A stretch of 64,000 bases of DNA, taken from contig NC_134433.1 in the NCBI RefSeq assembly GCF_030867145.1, positions 12,537,216 through 12,601,215 on the forward strand. The letters run 5' to 3'. The notes beneath the pieces are model-generated. The model was not told the DNA's origin, made no database searches, and saw nothing but the letters and a program-made list of their open reading frames with translations. This document shows positions 27,046 through 39,155 of the stretch, in pieces. Every line of letters begins with the position of its first letter. The first letter of the stretch is position 1. The translations under genes and the position numbers were made by a program. This stretch comes from Opisthocomus hoazin (Eukaryota; Chordata; Aves; Opisthocomiformes; Opisthocomidae).

Positions 27046-27905
27046 GGGGGGCCCCCACACGCAGCGGCCGGGGAGGGAGGGGAGGGGGCTCGGCGCGGGC
27101 GGGAGGCGGACGGCGCGCCGCGAGGGACAAGCTTGCGCCGGTTGCGGCCGCGCGGGGGCGCCGCGGGCGGGGGGGTCCGTGCTCCATCCCCTCACGCCCC
27201 CGCGGTTCGAGAACGTTCGGCGGCGCCGCCTGAGGCAGCGTGCGGTGGGCGCGGCCTCCCGGCCCTGAGGAGCTGCCGGGCCGCCGCCTTCCCTCAAGGT
27301 CCGGTCGGAGCATCCCCCCCGCGGTGTCCCCCACCCCCCAGCTCTGCACTGCACGGGTCTCCCATGCCCAGGAGCGTGAGCTGGCACCAGCAGGGCACGA
27401 CGGGTGGGCATCAGTCAAGGCTGCGCTGCGGCGGCGTGCCCTCGAGCCACGGCCCCGCTCCTCCCAGCAGAGCCTGTCCGCGTCACGGGCTGGGGTTGAT
27501 CTACAGCGCGCAGTGTTCGGCGGCGGCGTTGGTAACGTGCCGTCCCGTGGCACCACGAGGCCTGCAGGGCTCGCCGTGACCCCGAGCACGTTGCTGCAGT
27601 GGCGCATCGGTGGGGCGGGATGGAGCGGTTTTCCCGCCGTCGCGGTGCTGGAGCGTTCGCGCGGAAACTTCCGCTGCGTGTTACCGAGCGCGGGGGGCTG
27701 CCCCGAGCCCTGAGGTCTGCTCTCGGCCAAGGCAGACGGGCGCTGCGACAGCGGCGCGAAGCCTTCCCCTGGCCAGCAGAAGCCGAGACGCCCATAGGAT
27801 TACTGGGAAGGGGCAGCAAGCTGGGTGGCCACCCCCCCACCACCACCCTGTGGAATGGCGCTGGGGGACAGGGCCAAGAAAGCCGCTGCCAGCTCAACAC
27901 CTCGC

Positions 27906-28650
27906 TTTATTTGTACATCAACACCACGACCTGTGGCAACCTGCTATCAATTCCTCCGTGGACTGATAACAACCCACGCGCCCGACGGCACGTGCGCCTT
28001 TTAGCAGTAAGCACAGAGGGCAAGATCTGGCTGTTGCTCAGGCAGCCCACCCCCCGCGACGGTGCGCTGCGCAGTAGGTCAGAATGAACAGACGCAAAGA
28101 ACCACTTCTATTTTGAAAACACCGTATAAACTTGACCCAAAAAAACTTGTTTCAGTGCTTTATCTCATCATCTCCCACAAGGGAACACAGTTCCACCAGT
28201 AGAAATGAGGTTTTCTGGGTGTGCACAGGAACCTTGTGGTCTTTACCTGCAGCAAAATGAAAAGAAGAAATGAAAAATCACCTACTAGGGGAAAAAAAAC
28301 AAGCGAGTTGAGTTCACCCAGGCTGCATTCAGCTCCAGAAAGCTTTTGGCAGGCTGGGGCTACGCCGTTCTGTTTTTTCCCCGCTGCCTCCCCACAGGCG
28401 TAGCCAGGACCCTGGGATGGCCAGGCCGAGGGCAGGAGCCGGGCCGTGGCCTGCGTGTGTCCTGCCGTGTTCCCGTGCTCCCCTCTCCGCCAGGGAGGTG
28501 GTGTGGGCTCGTGTCAGCCAGCCGGAGCAAGAGCTCAGTAACTCAGCGTGGCTGGGTTTAGCGTGCTGAGCGCTCCTTTGTTTCCCAGGTTCTGCCAAGG
28601 CTTAAAGAGGGGGGTTCCTAGGGAAGCTGCATGAATAAGTGATCAAATAC
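27906..28650 (-). other. TMIGD1 3' UTR ending at AATAAA
   Basis: After the TMIGD1 stop the minus strand is noncoding for about 745 nt to the first AATAAA (27906-27911), followed downstream by a GT-containing stretch. Its end lies only about 0.9 kb from the inferred BLMH start site, so the two minus-strand genes are closely head-to-tail. Confidence 0.5.
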
Positions 28651-28683
28651 TTACAGAGCTGTTTCGCTTGATTTTTTGAAGCA
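28651..28683 (-). CDS. TMIGD1: TMIGD1 exon 5 (residues 248-257 and stop)
   Basis: It encodes CFKKSSETAL then TAA, after a TTTTCAG acceptor. The last four residues ETAL form a class I PDZ-binding motif (S/T-x-hydrophobic). The stop codon lies inside a consensus donor GTAAGTAT. Confidence 0.9.
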   Translation of the reverse strand, partial: CFKKSSETAL

Positions 28684-31600
28684 CTGAAAATAAAGAAACA
28701 ATTCTGTTATCTTTTGTATTTCCTGGCTATAGGGATATTTTTCCTAATAGCTTATAAGTGCATAATACCTTCCACCTTAAAATATCTTATATTTTATCTA
28801 CTGGCAGTTCTAAAGCAAGAGGTTCTCTAACAGGGGAAAGCAACACTACAAATTAGCATAGAAAAGGTTAAAAAAACCCAGGGCATTGCAGCAAAACAGT
28901 ACTAATTTTTTCCTAAGAAACTAGAGCTTTCCATACCTTAAAAATTATATCTCTTCGAGCCACAATTCCAAAAATTATCGTGACTGCAACCACCACGGCA
29001 GCAGCAATAACGGCCTCCTTGGGGAAAACAGGTTCTTTATCTGTCGAGAGAGAGAGAGAGGAGGTTGAATATGTGATAGATTAGTGCAGTCATATAAAAC
29101 AGAACATTTCACAGAACTGCGGAGAGACGTATTTCTTTTCCCATGGCTGTCACTGCTGATTTGAACTGTTGCTCTCTCTGCTCCCTGCAGACTGTGTGCG
29201 TTATTTCCCTGGAAAGAAGGGAGCCAAGCTGTATGTTAGCGAACTGAAGGAAGAACTGAAACGTCCGTCTCTGAAGAAGAAGATCCCCAGGGCACTCCTA
29301 CGTGTGGAAATAAGGGTGTGCGGCCGTATCGCTGACACAGCGAACGCTGCTTCCCTCCCTGTTCCGAGAGTGCAGAAAGGAAAGGAGCCCGGACAGCGGG
29401 TGGGCAATGGGTGCCTGGCGGGTCACCCCACCTAGCGTCACCTGTCTGAGACCCGAGCATCCAGCCCCTGCAACACGTCCCCCTCCCTGCCGTCCACAGG
29501 GCTAGAGGCACTTCTGGAGGACAACTTCTCTTGCCTTAAGCAGCTCTTTCGGCATGACAGAATACTATGGTCGGAGCAAGATGCTTCAAGTAAGACCTTT
29601 AAGTGCTTTAAACCTCACTTGAATGTCCCCTGTCAGTGTGGGAAGTGGGACAGTGGGATGAGCCTGCCTCGGGTCGCGCTTGCCGAATGCCTTTGCATAG
29701 CAGGTGGAGCAGGACAGGCCCTTCCTGGTGCTGCGGTCCCCGGCACGGGTGCAGGGAGAGCTCCTTGCTGTTGCTCTGCCCTCGGAAGTCAACGCGGGGA
29801 ATTTGCCATGTTCACCTTACACTGCTTAATAGAAATGGGTTGCTATCATTGTAAAAGAGAATGGAGAGTTATTTGTAAAGCTTATTGTTTAGCAGCAGCC
29901 TCGTTACCTTCAACTGTCAGGTGGAAATCCTTTCTCCCTTCTCCCGAATCAGATTTCACCACGCAGGTGTAGATCCCGTTGTCAGACTTCTGTACTTTTG
30001 TGATAGAGAGCTGAAAGACCTCACTAGTCTGGTACAGGTGGTGCCGATCTTGCTGCAGGGTCAAGGTGTCGTTGTCCTTATACCAAGCTGTTTGGGCTTG
30101 AGGGTTGGATTTGGCATTGCAGGACAGAGTGACATCTTTCTCTTGTGCGATTTGGAGGGACTCTTCTCCAGTCAGCTGGGGAGCAACTGTTCACAGTAAT
30201 GCAGTTCAACAGGTCATTAATCATGCTGCTTGCCACTGCACACAAAATAAGTTCCCTTTACGGATCCCTTGTGTGCCTTGTGCAATGGTGTAACCCCTCA
30301 CAGTTGTGCAGCCTTTCACGATCCCGGGAATCAGCAGGGCAGTCAACGGCAGAGACGGTCACTCCCGTGACTCCTCTGCCCTGACTTGTATCCTAGGTGG
30401 AGGCAGGGGCATATCCAAAACATCTTACTTAAGGGCCCACCCATTCCCTATAAAAGAGGCATTAGATCAGGCCATAAGCATCACCATGGAAAGGGAGTGC
30501 CTTATCACATGAGTTATCTCCTTCTAAATGCATTTTTTCTTGGTGAAGACAGCGTACAAGGGTGCAAAACACCCCGCCTTCATCCAGGGCACAGACACCA
30601 AGGTGCTCAGGCCACGACTTCATCCCACCCCAGCCATTCTGCACAGATATCCACCACTGCAACTCACACAGGACATCCAGGATCACAGACACCTGGACAG
30701 ACTCGTTCCGTGCCAGCTTGCACGTGAAGGTGACTCCGTTGTCGGACTCGGTGACTGGGGATATGCAGATGTTACTGACGTTCACGTTGTTCCCATCTTT
30801 CAGATCCACTTGCCCATCTTCTCGATACCAGAGCAGCTCCTCAGCCTGGCTGCTGTCCTGTACTAGGCAGGAGAGGGAGACGGAAGGGCCAGACCATGTG
30901 CGCAGGGAGAAGTCAGCAGTGTGGTTATTTACAGACAGTTCCAAACCTGCAAAAGGAGGACAATGAGGATACCAAGCATCCCAAGCTGTACCCTTCCCAC
31001 AAAAGCTGCCCTGCTAGCTTCTCCAAGCCCTCGACCATGGAGGAGGGACTGAGTTTCAGGCTTCAGTCTGACAGCTGTTTTCAGGTGGGACTTTAGTTTT
31101 TGAGACAAGAAGCCTCTTCATCACAAAGCTCCCTTCACGGTTCTATAAAATAAGTCAGGTTTTTGCAACTGACTGCAAGAACACCAAAGCCTGACCTGCA
31201 ATAAGAAAAGGTCTGAAAACCAGCAGTGACCGTGTAACACACGCAGCCGAAGATCATCCACATCCCGCCAGTCTTGCTCACCCTCTTACTGCGAATCACC
31301 CTTGCAGCATACCTGTGCCCTCGGGCTTTGTGCCCACGGTTTGATACCCTGGTTTTTGGCTGGAGCTGAATGCACTTGGCAGCGTAAAGCAGTTAATCAG
31401 CCCCTCGGCCGTACCCTGAGCAGTCTGAGTCCGGCTGTTGGAGAGTTGCTATTTGTCTGACGTACAAAGGCTGTTGGAGAGTTGCATTTTGTCTAATGTA
31501 CAAACCTCAGGACATATTAAACGAAGAATCAGTATGGGAAATAAACTTTTGTAACAGGCTGAAACTTGCTACTGTAGCCTGTGTCATAGATTAATGAACT

Positions 31601-32055
31601 AAAAATACAGCTCAGAATATAAAGGCACTATAGACCTGTGAATTTAAAGAAGTCTGAAGCTCCGTCTCCTCCCTGGTGTTCTCAGGTGGCCTTCACAGCT
31701 ATCACACTTTTCACTGCTTGGAGCAGGTTTGAAAACGGTGGCCTCATCATCCCTGTGCAGCTGCTGCAATAACGTTGAGAAATGCTGAATCTTCCTTATT
31801 CCCTTCTCTGCTACTCTCGGAATCAGAGGCCAGTTTTCAGACAGTCCTCTGGGGATGACCTCCAGAACTTCTGAAAGCTGGGATGCTGGCTGGCACATCA
31901 CCCCGGGCCAGACAGTTTCGCGTGTCAGCATGATGGGGCTCAGACAAAGCCATGAGGGATTTTCTCCATGGCTTACCTGTGGCTATGCATGCCAAAAAGC
32001 AAACGGCAAGGACAGGCACTTCGCAGGGGACTGCCAGGCTGCTTCTCTGCGCCAT
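28651..32055 (-). CDS. TMIGD1: TMIGD1, two-Ig transmembrane protein, 5 coding exons, 257 aa
   Basis: TMIGD1 is a type I adhesion molecule of kidney and intestinal epithelium that self-associates, sits at cell junctions and brush border, and binds PDZ scaffolds. Coding exons in transcript order: 31977-32055, 30668-30946, 29908-30186, 28937-29040, 28651-28683. They total 774 nt, 257 codons plus TAA. Residues 1 to about 26 form a signal peptide. Ig domain 1 (about 27-119) has Cys53, WYRED and Cys102 in DNGVTFTC. Ig domain 2 (about 120-212) has Cys142, WYKDN and Cys194 in DNGIYTC. The membrane segment is about 222-240, then a basic tail ending SSETAL, a class I PDZ ligand. Both Ig exons are 279 nt in phase 1, the usual one-exon-per-Ig design. 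The ATG at 32055 gives MAQRSS, resembling the mammalian start; in-frame ATGs further upstream were not chosen because they would bury the signal peptide. All introns are GT-AG. Confidence 0.94.
28937..29040 (-). CDS. TMIGD1: TMIGD1 exon 4 (residues 213-247, membrane span)
   Basis: It encodes DKEPVFPKE, then the hydrophobic stretch AVIAAAVVVAVTIIFGIVA, then RRDIIFK. The acceptor is preceded by a (CT)7 microsatellite; the donor is GTATGG. Confidence 0.93.
29046..29061 (-). repeat. (CT)7 microsatellite as polypyrimidine tract of TMIGD1 exon 4
   Basis: On the plus strand it is (GA)7 plus GG. On the transcript strand (CT)7 is followed by CGACAG and then exon 4. Confidence 0.9.
29062..29907. other. 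TMIGD1 intron 3, no extra gene seen
   Basis: The 867-nt intron between the second Ig exon and the membrane exon contains one 88-codon plus-strand frame (29169-29435) with a lysine-rich predicted peptide. It resembles no family I know and has no promoter or partner exon, so I treat it as noncoding. Confidence 0.5.
29908..30186 (-). CDS. TMIGD1: TMIGD1 exon 3 (residues 120-212, Ig domain 2)
   Basis: It starts APQLTGEESLQIAQEKDVTL after the split Phe120 (T|TT) and ends DFHLTVE. It carries Cys142, Trp154 and Cys194 of a C2-type Ig fold. Acceptor CTGTGAACAG, donor GTAACG. Confidence 0.94.
30668..30946 (-). CDS. TMIGD1: TMIGD1 exon 2 (residues 27-119, Ig domain 1)
   Basis: It encodes LELSVNNHTADFSLRTW and continues to SVQVSVILDVL. 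It carries Cys53, Trp66 and Cys102. Sequons NHT, NVS and NES are present, consistent with an extracellular glycoprotein. Acceptor TTTTGCAG, donor GTGAGT. Confidence 0.94.
31433..31504. repeat. 36-bp tandem duplication in TMIGD1 intron 1
   Basis: Two adjacent copies (31433-31468 and 31469-31504), each starting GGCTGTTGGAGAGTTGC and ending GTACAAA, differ at a few positions, so the duplication is not very recent. Confidence 0.9.
31977..32055 (-). CDS. TMIGD1: TMIGD1 exon 1 coding part (residues 1-26, signal peptide)
   Basis: It encodes MAQRSSLAVP followed by a hydrophobic core (VPVLAVCFLACIA) and T plus one base of Gly27, then donor GTAAGC. The upstream start choice is less certain because the frame stays open through two more Met codons. 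Confidence 0.85.
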
Positions 32056-32420
32056 CTCGGAGGAGCCCAGCTGGCGCCTGTTGGAGAGAGGGTCACAATG
32101 TGGCTGCCTCTGCTCGGGGCTCACAGGGGGTTAATTGTCTGCTGCCATCAGACACCCTGGGGAGAGCCTTTACACACAGGGGCAGGGTCGCCAGGGAATA
32201 AACTAAGTCGATTTGTCGCAGGAGCTTTTCCAGTGCAGAGCAGAACCAAGCAGGTTTACGTCTCTAATCTCTGTTGCATGAGTTTGGTGTCGCCAACCAG
32301 CTGTCAGGGGGACCCGTCGCTGGGACATGTAGCACCGAACTTACCTCGGGAAGAGTCTCCGGGAAGGCTTCTTCTGCTAAGAAATGCACAGCTCTTTCCC
32401 CACCTTATTTATGAGGTCTG
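32056..32420 (-). promoter_or_regulatory. Candidate TMIGD1 upstream region
   Basis: The minus strand has a TATA-like ATAAATAAGG near 32400 and an HNF1 half-site-like GTTAAT (plus strand, near 32130). HNF1 sites are common in kidney and gut genes, which fits TMIGD1 expression. There is no CpG island. The start site is not determined. Confidence 0.25.
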
Positions 32421-35400
32421 AATTTTAATATTTTATGGTAGCTCAGTAAGAAGTGAGTCCATAAAATGGGTTCAAGGCCTCGTTCAATTCCTGGATTTCT
32501 AAGCTCCCAGAATACTGAAGAAAAGTATTTGCTGGACTCTGCTGTCTGTTTTATGAGTCTTGACGAGGCAATGAGTAACTAATGAGAGAGTTCCTGCATC
32601 GTCTCTAAAGATCTTCAGCCAAAAATAATACCTTTTCCCTCTCAGGTTTCTGGTGATCACGACACTATTCCAAGCCAAAGGAAATTTATCCGAGATTATC
32701 CTAGAGCAGGAGTAGACTCCGGTTTGCCCCTTCCTGCCCAAAACTCTGTCGCCGCGTCCTCCTTTGACTGGAAAATGAGAAAATGTGCTGATACAGACTT
32801 TGAACTGTGTGTTGTCGGAGCAGAGAGCAGAGACACTGTCCTGCTCACCAGTGTGTACCCCCAGGGTGCTCCTGTGGTTAGCGCAGCCCTGGGCACCCCC
32901 CCGACGTGGAGCGAGGGTCCCCCCACTGCTGGGACAGCTGTGTGCACTGGCTGCCTCTCTGCTGAGGGCACGACTGAAGTGCTTGGCTACAGGGAAAAAA
33001 TTTCCGTGTCTGAAATTGCCTGCTTACACTTCAGCAGGGTGAAGGAGACGTGGTTGCAAACAATGGGCTCCTTGCAGCCTCCAGAACGTGTTCTCCCCGC
33101 TGTCAGTGTCCCCGCAGGCACAGGGCACGTCACTCATCAGAGACTGTCTCTGCACAGCCATAAAGTGCATTTCATGAGCAGGAGGAGCCTGGGACACGTC
33201 CTTGGCATTTTCTTCGCCTGTAGACGCAGTGGCCCAGCTCACCGGCGCAGAGGTGGGCAGCGAGGGCTGGCTGTATGCAGAGAGCGCCCGAGCATACAGC
33301 ACTCCTTATTTGCGGGGCTGCTGCAAGCACGGGTCACCTCTGAGTGTTTCTTAATATAACTTCTTTTGTGTTCATTGGTTAAAACTAACAGGGAATCATT
33401 TTCCATCAAAAAAAAAAATGTAGAAAAGTCTCTTAAAAAGACAGCACTCAGCCTGCCTTCTAGAAAACTGCTGTTTTAGAAATTAGCGCCCAGCCTTTAA
33501 CTCCCTTTTTACCTTCAAACTCAATTTAAGAAATCTTAAGAAATAAATTTAGCTTCTTCTACCATTCTTAGGAAGTTATATGTCCTGTCCTTGTAGAATT
33601 CGGCTAAATCTGGGCTTATGGTCCAGTACAAACCTCAATCAAAATGCTCTTCCTAAGACTAAAGTGATCTTTGTGGTTTGGTATTAAGCTGAGTTGAAAT
33701 AGAGAAGGCAGCAAAGGAGCGGGCTGGGAAACGGCTCGTGTGCTGCTGCCAAGACGGGAGCCAGAGGCAGGGGAGTGCGGGGGGTCTGCGCTCCCTCTGG
33801 TCACGGCGTTGCGGTGATAATCCAGGAGAAGAAGGAACAATTTAGAGTGAGTGAGGATGTAAAGAATGAAAGTATGGAGTTTTGGGGTATTTTTTTAGTC
33901 TAGAAATGAGAGTAAGGGAAGAGATTGTGAGACAACAGCTGTTCTGTGGTGAGTTTGTCATGATGCAAGGCACAGCATCAAGTGAGAACTGGGAAAAATT
34001 GTGTCCCAGGTTTGCGGCAGGTCCATGTGACGGGCAGCAAGGGGAGCTCTGGTTCGTCGGGGTTACTGGTTTTGAATTGAAGCGATGGCAGCGTCCTGTT
34101 TTGCAATGGGCTTGGAGATCTGCTGAAGGAAGAGAGACTAGAAAAGCAAGGTGTTACTTGGCCAGAGGCACTGAAAGGCAGCGTTTTTAAAGTGATAAGA
34201 ATTTCTTTCGCAATGACTTTTTACACTTTTCTTTTTATACAGGGTGTAATTATCTTGTGGGTTTCTAATTACTGAGGTCTAGAGTTTTGTGGGTTGCGTT
34301 ATCTACCTTTCCATTACGTTTCAGAGGGATGTAAACCGCATGTTCCAGAATGTAAAGCAGTCACTAATGACTCAGACTGGGAGGAACCCCTTCAGTGAGG
34401 CAGATAGTCCCTAACTCTCCACGGCAAAGGATCCAGCCCTCTTGTCTGAGGTGTTTGGATCGGGCACTGTCACGGCGGGGTTAGCAGACCCTGGGCTGGA
34501 GCCAGAGTTATCCACCGCACCGGTTCCTGCTTGTCACCCTTACGGCAACACTGGACCGACAAACCCGGAATAAGACTGCTGTTAAACACAACGCTGAACG
34601 GCCCCAGAGGGAATTAATTAATAAACACTAGTCTATTCCTGGGTGTAATCCAAGCCTTAGAAACCTGAGAAGAGAAGATTTAGAACATGATAGAGATTGG
34701 GCAAAAGTTTTGTTTCCACTGGGTTTCTTAACCGCTGCCTCCAAACCACAGCAGTTTGGGTTCCGCTTCCTGCGGTGCCTGTAGGGGCAGGGGACACGAC
34801 CCGTAATCTCCTGCATCTTCCCTGCCAGATGAGAACTCAGTTGATGTTCAGCAGCGTTGTGAGGACTGAAGGTTGCTCTTGGAGTCCCAGGCGTAGCAGG
34901 ATCTGCACACACGTGTGGAAACTGGGGATCGTATCTGTGGGCTGGTTTGTCAGGCAAACAATGCGTGGAACGTGGCTGTAACCCTGCTCCAGAAAACATG
35001 CTTCTGCAACGGTGCCTGAGGCTCTGCTCAAAGGCTGCTCCTGTCTTCCTGCTCACTGTGGTTCCTCGCTCCTGATCCCTTTTTAATATGCGGTGCTACA
35101 TATTTTGCAAAACTTCCATTGTTGGAGAATGACTGTAACACCCAAACCCACTGCCCCCGCTTGCCAGGTATCTGGGCTGGAAAGGGAGGCTGTCAGAGAA
35201 TGCTGCTCCAACTTACTCAGCACTCCTGTTCCCTCCCACAAAACCTTGCTTTTGCCAAGTATGAAGATTATGGAAATGCCACATGCCCTGATTTCTCAGA
35301 CTCCCAGCCCATACCCCACAAATTTTCCACAGCTGAGATGGACAGATCTCAAGTATTTTTATCATAATTTTGTTAATAATTCTATTTGTTGGTGGTCCTT

Positions 35401-38400
35401 ACATAAAAGGTCCCACACTATACCATTGAACACAGAGGAATGATAAGTGATTTTTATTCTTGGGAAGGAATAAGAATAGCAAAAAGAGCACTAAACCAAT
35501 GAATATTTTGAAATAAAAAAAAAATGCTTAGAGAGAGTTAAGCATTCAAATGAAAAGTAGGCGTTAATGAAGAAACAGACCCTGAGATAAATAAAGCAGA
35601 AGAGAAGCCTTCAGGAAGGTGAAGCTCCAGCACAAGTGTTAGACACGGATGCCATCTGCTGGATACCCACCCATGGGAGCTGGCAGCCCTGTGTCCGGGA
35701 GGGAGGAAAGTCACCTCCTGGGAGCCCTGGAAGCAGGATGAGATCCCTGCCATCACCATGGCAGAAGCTCAAAGACAGTAAACCCTGCAGAAGGATAAAG
35801 CAATGCCACGCTCACGGACAGGGCTGCCAACAGCTCTGGGCTCAGAGGAAGAGGAGGACGCCTTTCTGAGATGGTAATTCCCCTCATGCTTTTCATCTCC
35901 ACTGTGGGACGTCCGCTGCGGAGTCTGTGCTCCCAGTGATGCAACAGGGAAACATATCCTGGGCTTTTACTGATATTGCTATACTCATATTTCTCTTTCA
36001 GAAGTGTGAGTAAATTAGGCTTAGAGAACTTCAGTCACTGCTTTTAACAATTGCTCCTGGATCTTCTAAACTCTGCCGCTTTGAAGTGAGTGCAAGAAAT
36101 GGAACCACGTTCCAGGAAGGCAAGTCTAACCTTCAGTCAAGAGCATCAAGGCACTTGCCAGTGTTTCCTGTGCGGTGAAGAAAGTATTCAGTGACTGTAG
36201 AAACTCTGTGCATGAAAGCCCCCCAAAACGGCTGCAGTGCAGCAGGCACAGCTCTCAGTTACCAGCAGTCAGCACTGGTGCCCCTCTTCCCTACCCACTC
36301 TGGGTCACATCCAGCACTGGTGGGTCACCAATCTTGGTTTAGAAGACTAAAGATAGTACACTAGTGTGGCTGTTGCTATCCTACTCTGAGAAATATGGTC
36401 CCAAATAAAGGGAAATGTGAAAGGAACTTGGCATCAGATTAGCAATACAGGTCCCCTGCAGGAGAGAAAAGTGACTTATCTGTGTTCAATTCCTCTTAAA
36501 TGTTGGCGCTTGTAGTTTCCCATCTGGGGAGCCCTAGTTAGCAGCTTTCACACCTAGCAGCGCTCAGGGAAATTAATACTATTGGTCTTTGCTTTGCGTC
36601 ATCCACTCATGAAACTCCATTTTCTACCTGATGGAACCAATTTGCAAGGCAATCTCCTGCCTCAGCCAGGGGCTGAGACCGATACCACCGTAGCAGTGAT
36701 TACCTGCCAGGTTCCCATGACTTTGTTCTTTTTCTAGACAGAAAATGTGCCTCTGCCACTGATGGGCTGGACTTCAAGGGCGTTTTGTTTCCTCTGGGAA
36801 ACAAGAATGACTGAGGAGGATGCTAAGGTGGGTGCCTGTTTCTTGCCCGGTTTAGGTGCTCTCTGATGGTCGGTACAGGACATTCCTTAGCAGTATGCCC
36901 AGATCTGTCTCTCTCTCAAGGCTGTATCCTGCTGTGGCTGCTCTACAACCTGAACCTCGGATATTTTTGTCTACCTAGGAACTTTCATCACCAGTGGGAT
37001 TTCTTGGAAGTGCTCTGCTGGAAAACCAAGTGCTGATTTGATCTTGTGAAGTGCTGCCAAACAATATTAGCAGCTTTAACTTCCCTGCTGTGGCGTCATC
37101 CGTCATTCCTTCTGCGAGGAACCTGCAAATACTGAACTGCTCCATCTTTCCAGTTCATGGGGAACCATTTGCTGCCAGTCTTTGGGAGGAAACCACACTC
37201 CTTCTCTGTGGCTAGAACCACTGCTGAGAGTGTCATAAGGCAAAAGCCACAGCCCCTGAGTAACCACCTTCTCGAGTGCCAGGGCTGCAGCTCTCAGCAA
37301 GCACGAACACAGGGCAGAGCTGAGGAGGAGGAGGAGGCTTCTTGAAGGTCGGTCCCTAATCTGCGGACTTGGTCACCCAGGGATCAGGAAGGCGGAGCTC
37401 TCTTAGGCTGGCCCAAGGAAATGAGAAAGTTTTGTTGTTACTGGCTGCTGAGAAAATGAGTGGATGACTCATCAGCCTTCTGCCCCACGCTGCTTTTACA
37501 ATTGGTTTGTTGAAATTCCAGACAACCGGGCTTTTATCAGCTAAAAAGGGAAATGAGCTCAGTTACTCTGTGTAAATCCAGAGCAATTTAATTGTAGACT
37601 GAGGACTTAAACCTATGTAAAGGTGATCACTTTTGAGACAGCAGAATTCCCTCTTGACATTCCTTCTCCCTTTCGGTTTAAGAACGTCCTGATGACCCAG
37701 GCCTTTTGGCTTTTCCAGTTTAATTAGATCTGGGGCATCTTTTTGATGGATAACCCCTGTTCCCTGCTTGTCCCTCTCCTAATGACAGCACAGCGCAGAT
37801 GAGCCCCAAGAAAGAGAAGCCAATTTAGTCTCCTTTTCCTTGGGGCCCTTTTGGTGCTGTACCACGCTTGGCTTACACAGAAGTTTGCATCATCTGATCT
37901 CTCACGCAAAGGATCACGCAGTGAGATGAGAGAGTCGTACCGCTGACGGTTCCCCTGAAAATCAGCTTTGTGTGCTGGACTCGGAGCTTGTGTCTCCGAC
38001 AGGAAATGCCAGAGCTGGTGAGCAGATGTGTACGTGAGATACTGCTGAAAAGTTAAACAGGAATCGACAGGAATCTGCTGTCGGAGACGGCCACTTTCAA
38101 CATTTTGTGGACTGCAACGCATTTTTTGCAGAGTAAGCTATTCTGCTTGTTATTCCTTACCATCTCGCCTGCCTCAAAAAAGGAATTAGCAAGGATCTGA
38201 ATGGAGGAAACCCCGAAGGACTATCCACAGATCTTCTTGGGCACACAGTTCTGCAGTAGCTCACCGTACAGCAACGCGCAATACGAAACAACAAACGGTG
38301 TTAAAACGTCTTTAATCCCCGGACGTGTGGTCTGCGCCGGTAGCGCGGTCAGGGCAGGCCGCATGCGCTTCCCTCCAGGCGGACAGGCACCAGCGGCGGC

Positions 38401-38640
38401 ACTTTGGCCCCTGTGAACCACAGCTTGTCACCGTGCCAAGGCAAAAGGCCACCCCGCTCCTTCCACCTCCAGCCATGTTTGTCTTCAGGTTTCATCTTTT
38501 GGAGAGGGTTCTGCTGCAACAGCGCGTCGCGACACCCCTCCGAGGCATGGGGAGGATCGCCGTGTGCTGGTATTTGCCCCCCTGCATGCAGTAACTCGGT
38601 CCGGGATTATTATTCATATCTGCTGCACCGGTGAGCGCCG
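32421..38640. other. Intergenic between TMIGD1 and CPD
   Basis: This is the divergent interval between the TMIGD1 5' end and the CPD 5' end. I see no exon of a recognisable family, no tRNA and no intact transposon. It holds an A-tract near 33408, a short GAG run near 37325 and open frames up to 211 codons (32724-33359) with no family resemblance. It must hold the distal regulation of both genes, but I can name no element in it. Confidence 0.5.
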
Positions 38641-38702
38641 TGGACAGGCTCCGTGGGCCCCTGCCCTGCTCCTGCGGGGGCTTTCGGAGGGGAAATACTG
38701 AG

Positions 38703-38744
38703 CGTGGAAAGCCGACGGCCGCCTGAACGTGGAAAGCCGACGGC
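38703..38744. repeat. 25-bp period direct repeat upstream of CPD
   Basis: CGTGGAAAGCCGACGGC occurs at 38703-38719 and again at 38728-38744. It lies at the edge of the CPD CpG island. Confidence 0.85.
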
Positions 38745-38959
38745 TGCTTTCTCCCGAGGGAGGAAGAAGGATCAGCTCTTCGGGGAGTGCAAGTCGGTTC
38801 CCACCGCCTCCTCACGCTCCGGGCTCAGCCCCCGCGCCGTGCGCGTCCCTCGGGGGACCGGGGCCGGGCCCGGCCGGGCCGCCGGCAGCGCCGAGGGCAC
38901 CGCTGGCCCCAGCAGCTGCGCGGCCCGCAGGGGGCGCCGCAGTGCTCCCCGAGGCCCCA

Positions 38960-39155
38960 CCCCATCATGACGCAGCTCTCCCTACCGCCTCTCATTGGTC
39001 CCTCGCCGCCTCTCCCTCGCGGATCCCCCCCCCCAGCCGTCGCTCATTGGCAGGAGGCGGAAGGAGCGCCCGCCCGTGGGCGGGGCGGACGCCACCGCCT
39101 CCTCCGGTTGCCCGGCGGCTCGGCGGAGCGGCTCGGCCGGGCGTGCGGCGGGGCC
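38960..39155 (+). promoter_or_regulatory. CPD proximal promoter with two inverted CCAAT boxes
   Basis: ATTGG occurs at 38994-38998 and 39046-39050, 52 bp apart, typical of paired NF-Y sites. TGACGCA (38968-38974) resembles a CRE/AP-1 element. There is no TATA box. A start site roughly 60-100 bp after the CCAAT boxes would fall just before the CPD ATG; it would exclude the in-frame ATG at 38967. This placement is inferred. Confidence 0.55.

Larger units (their letters stand above)
26640..27760. promoter_or_regulatory. CpG island over BLMH 5' end
   Basis: GC-rich, CpG-rich sequence covers BLMH exon 1, intron 1 and about 800 bp upstream. The upstream half has an E2F-like TTTCCCGC (27630-27637) and further GGTAAC (27531) and GTTACC (27679) half-sites. 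Open reading frames of 100-240 codons on both strands here reflect the scarcity of stop codons in GC-rich DNA; none resembles a known protein. Confidence 0.75.
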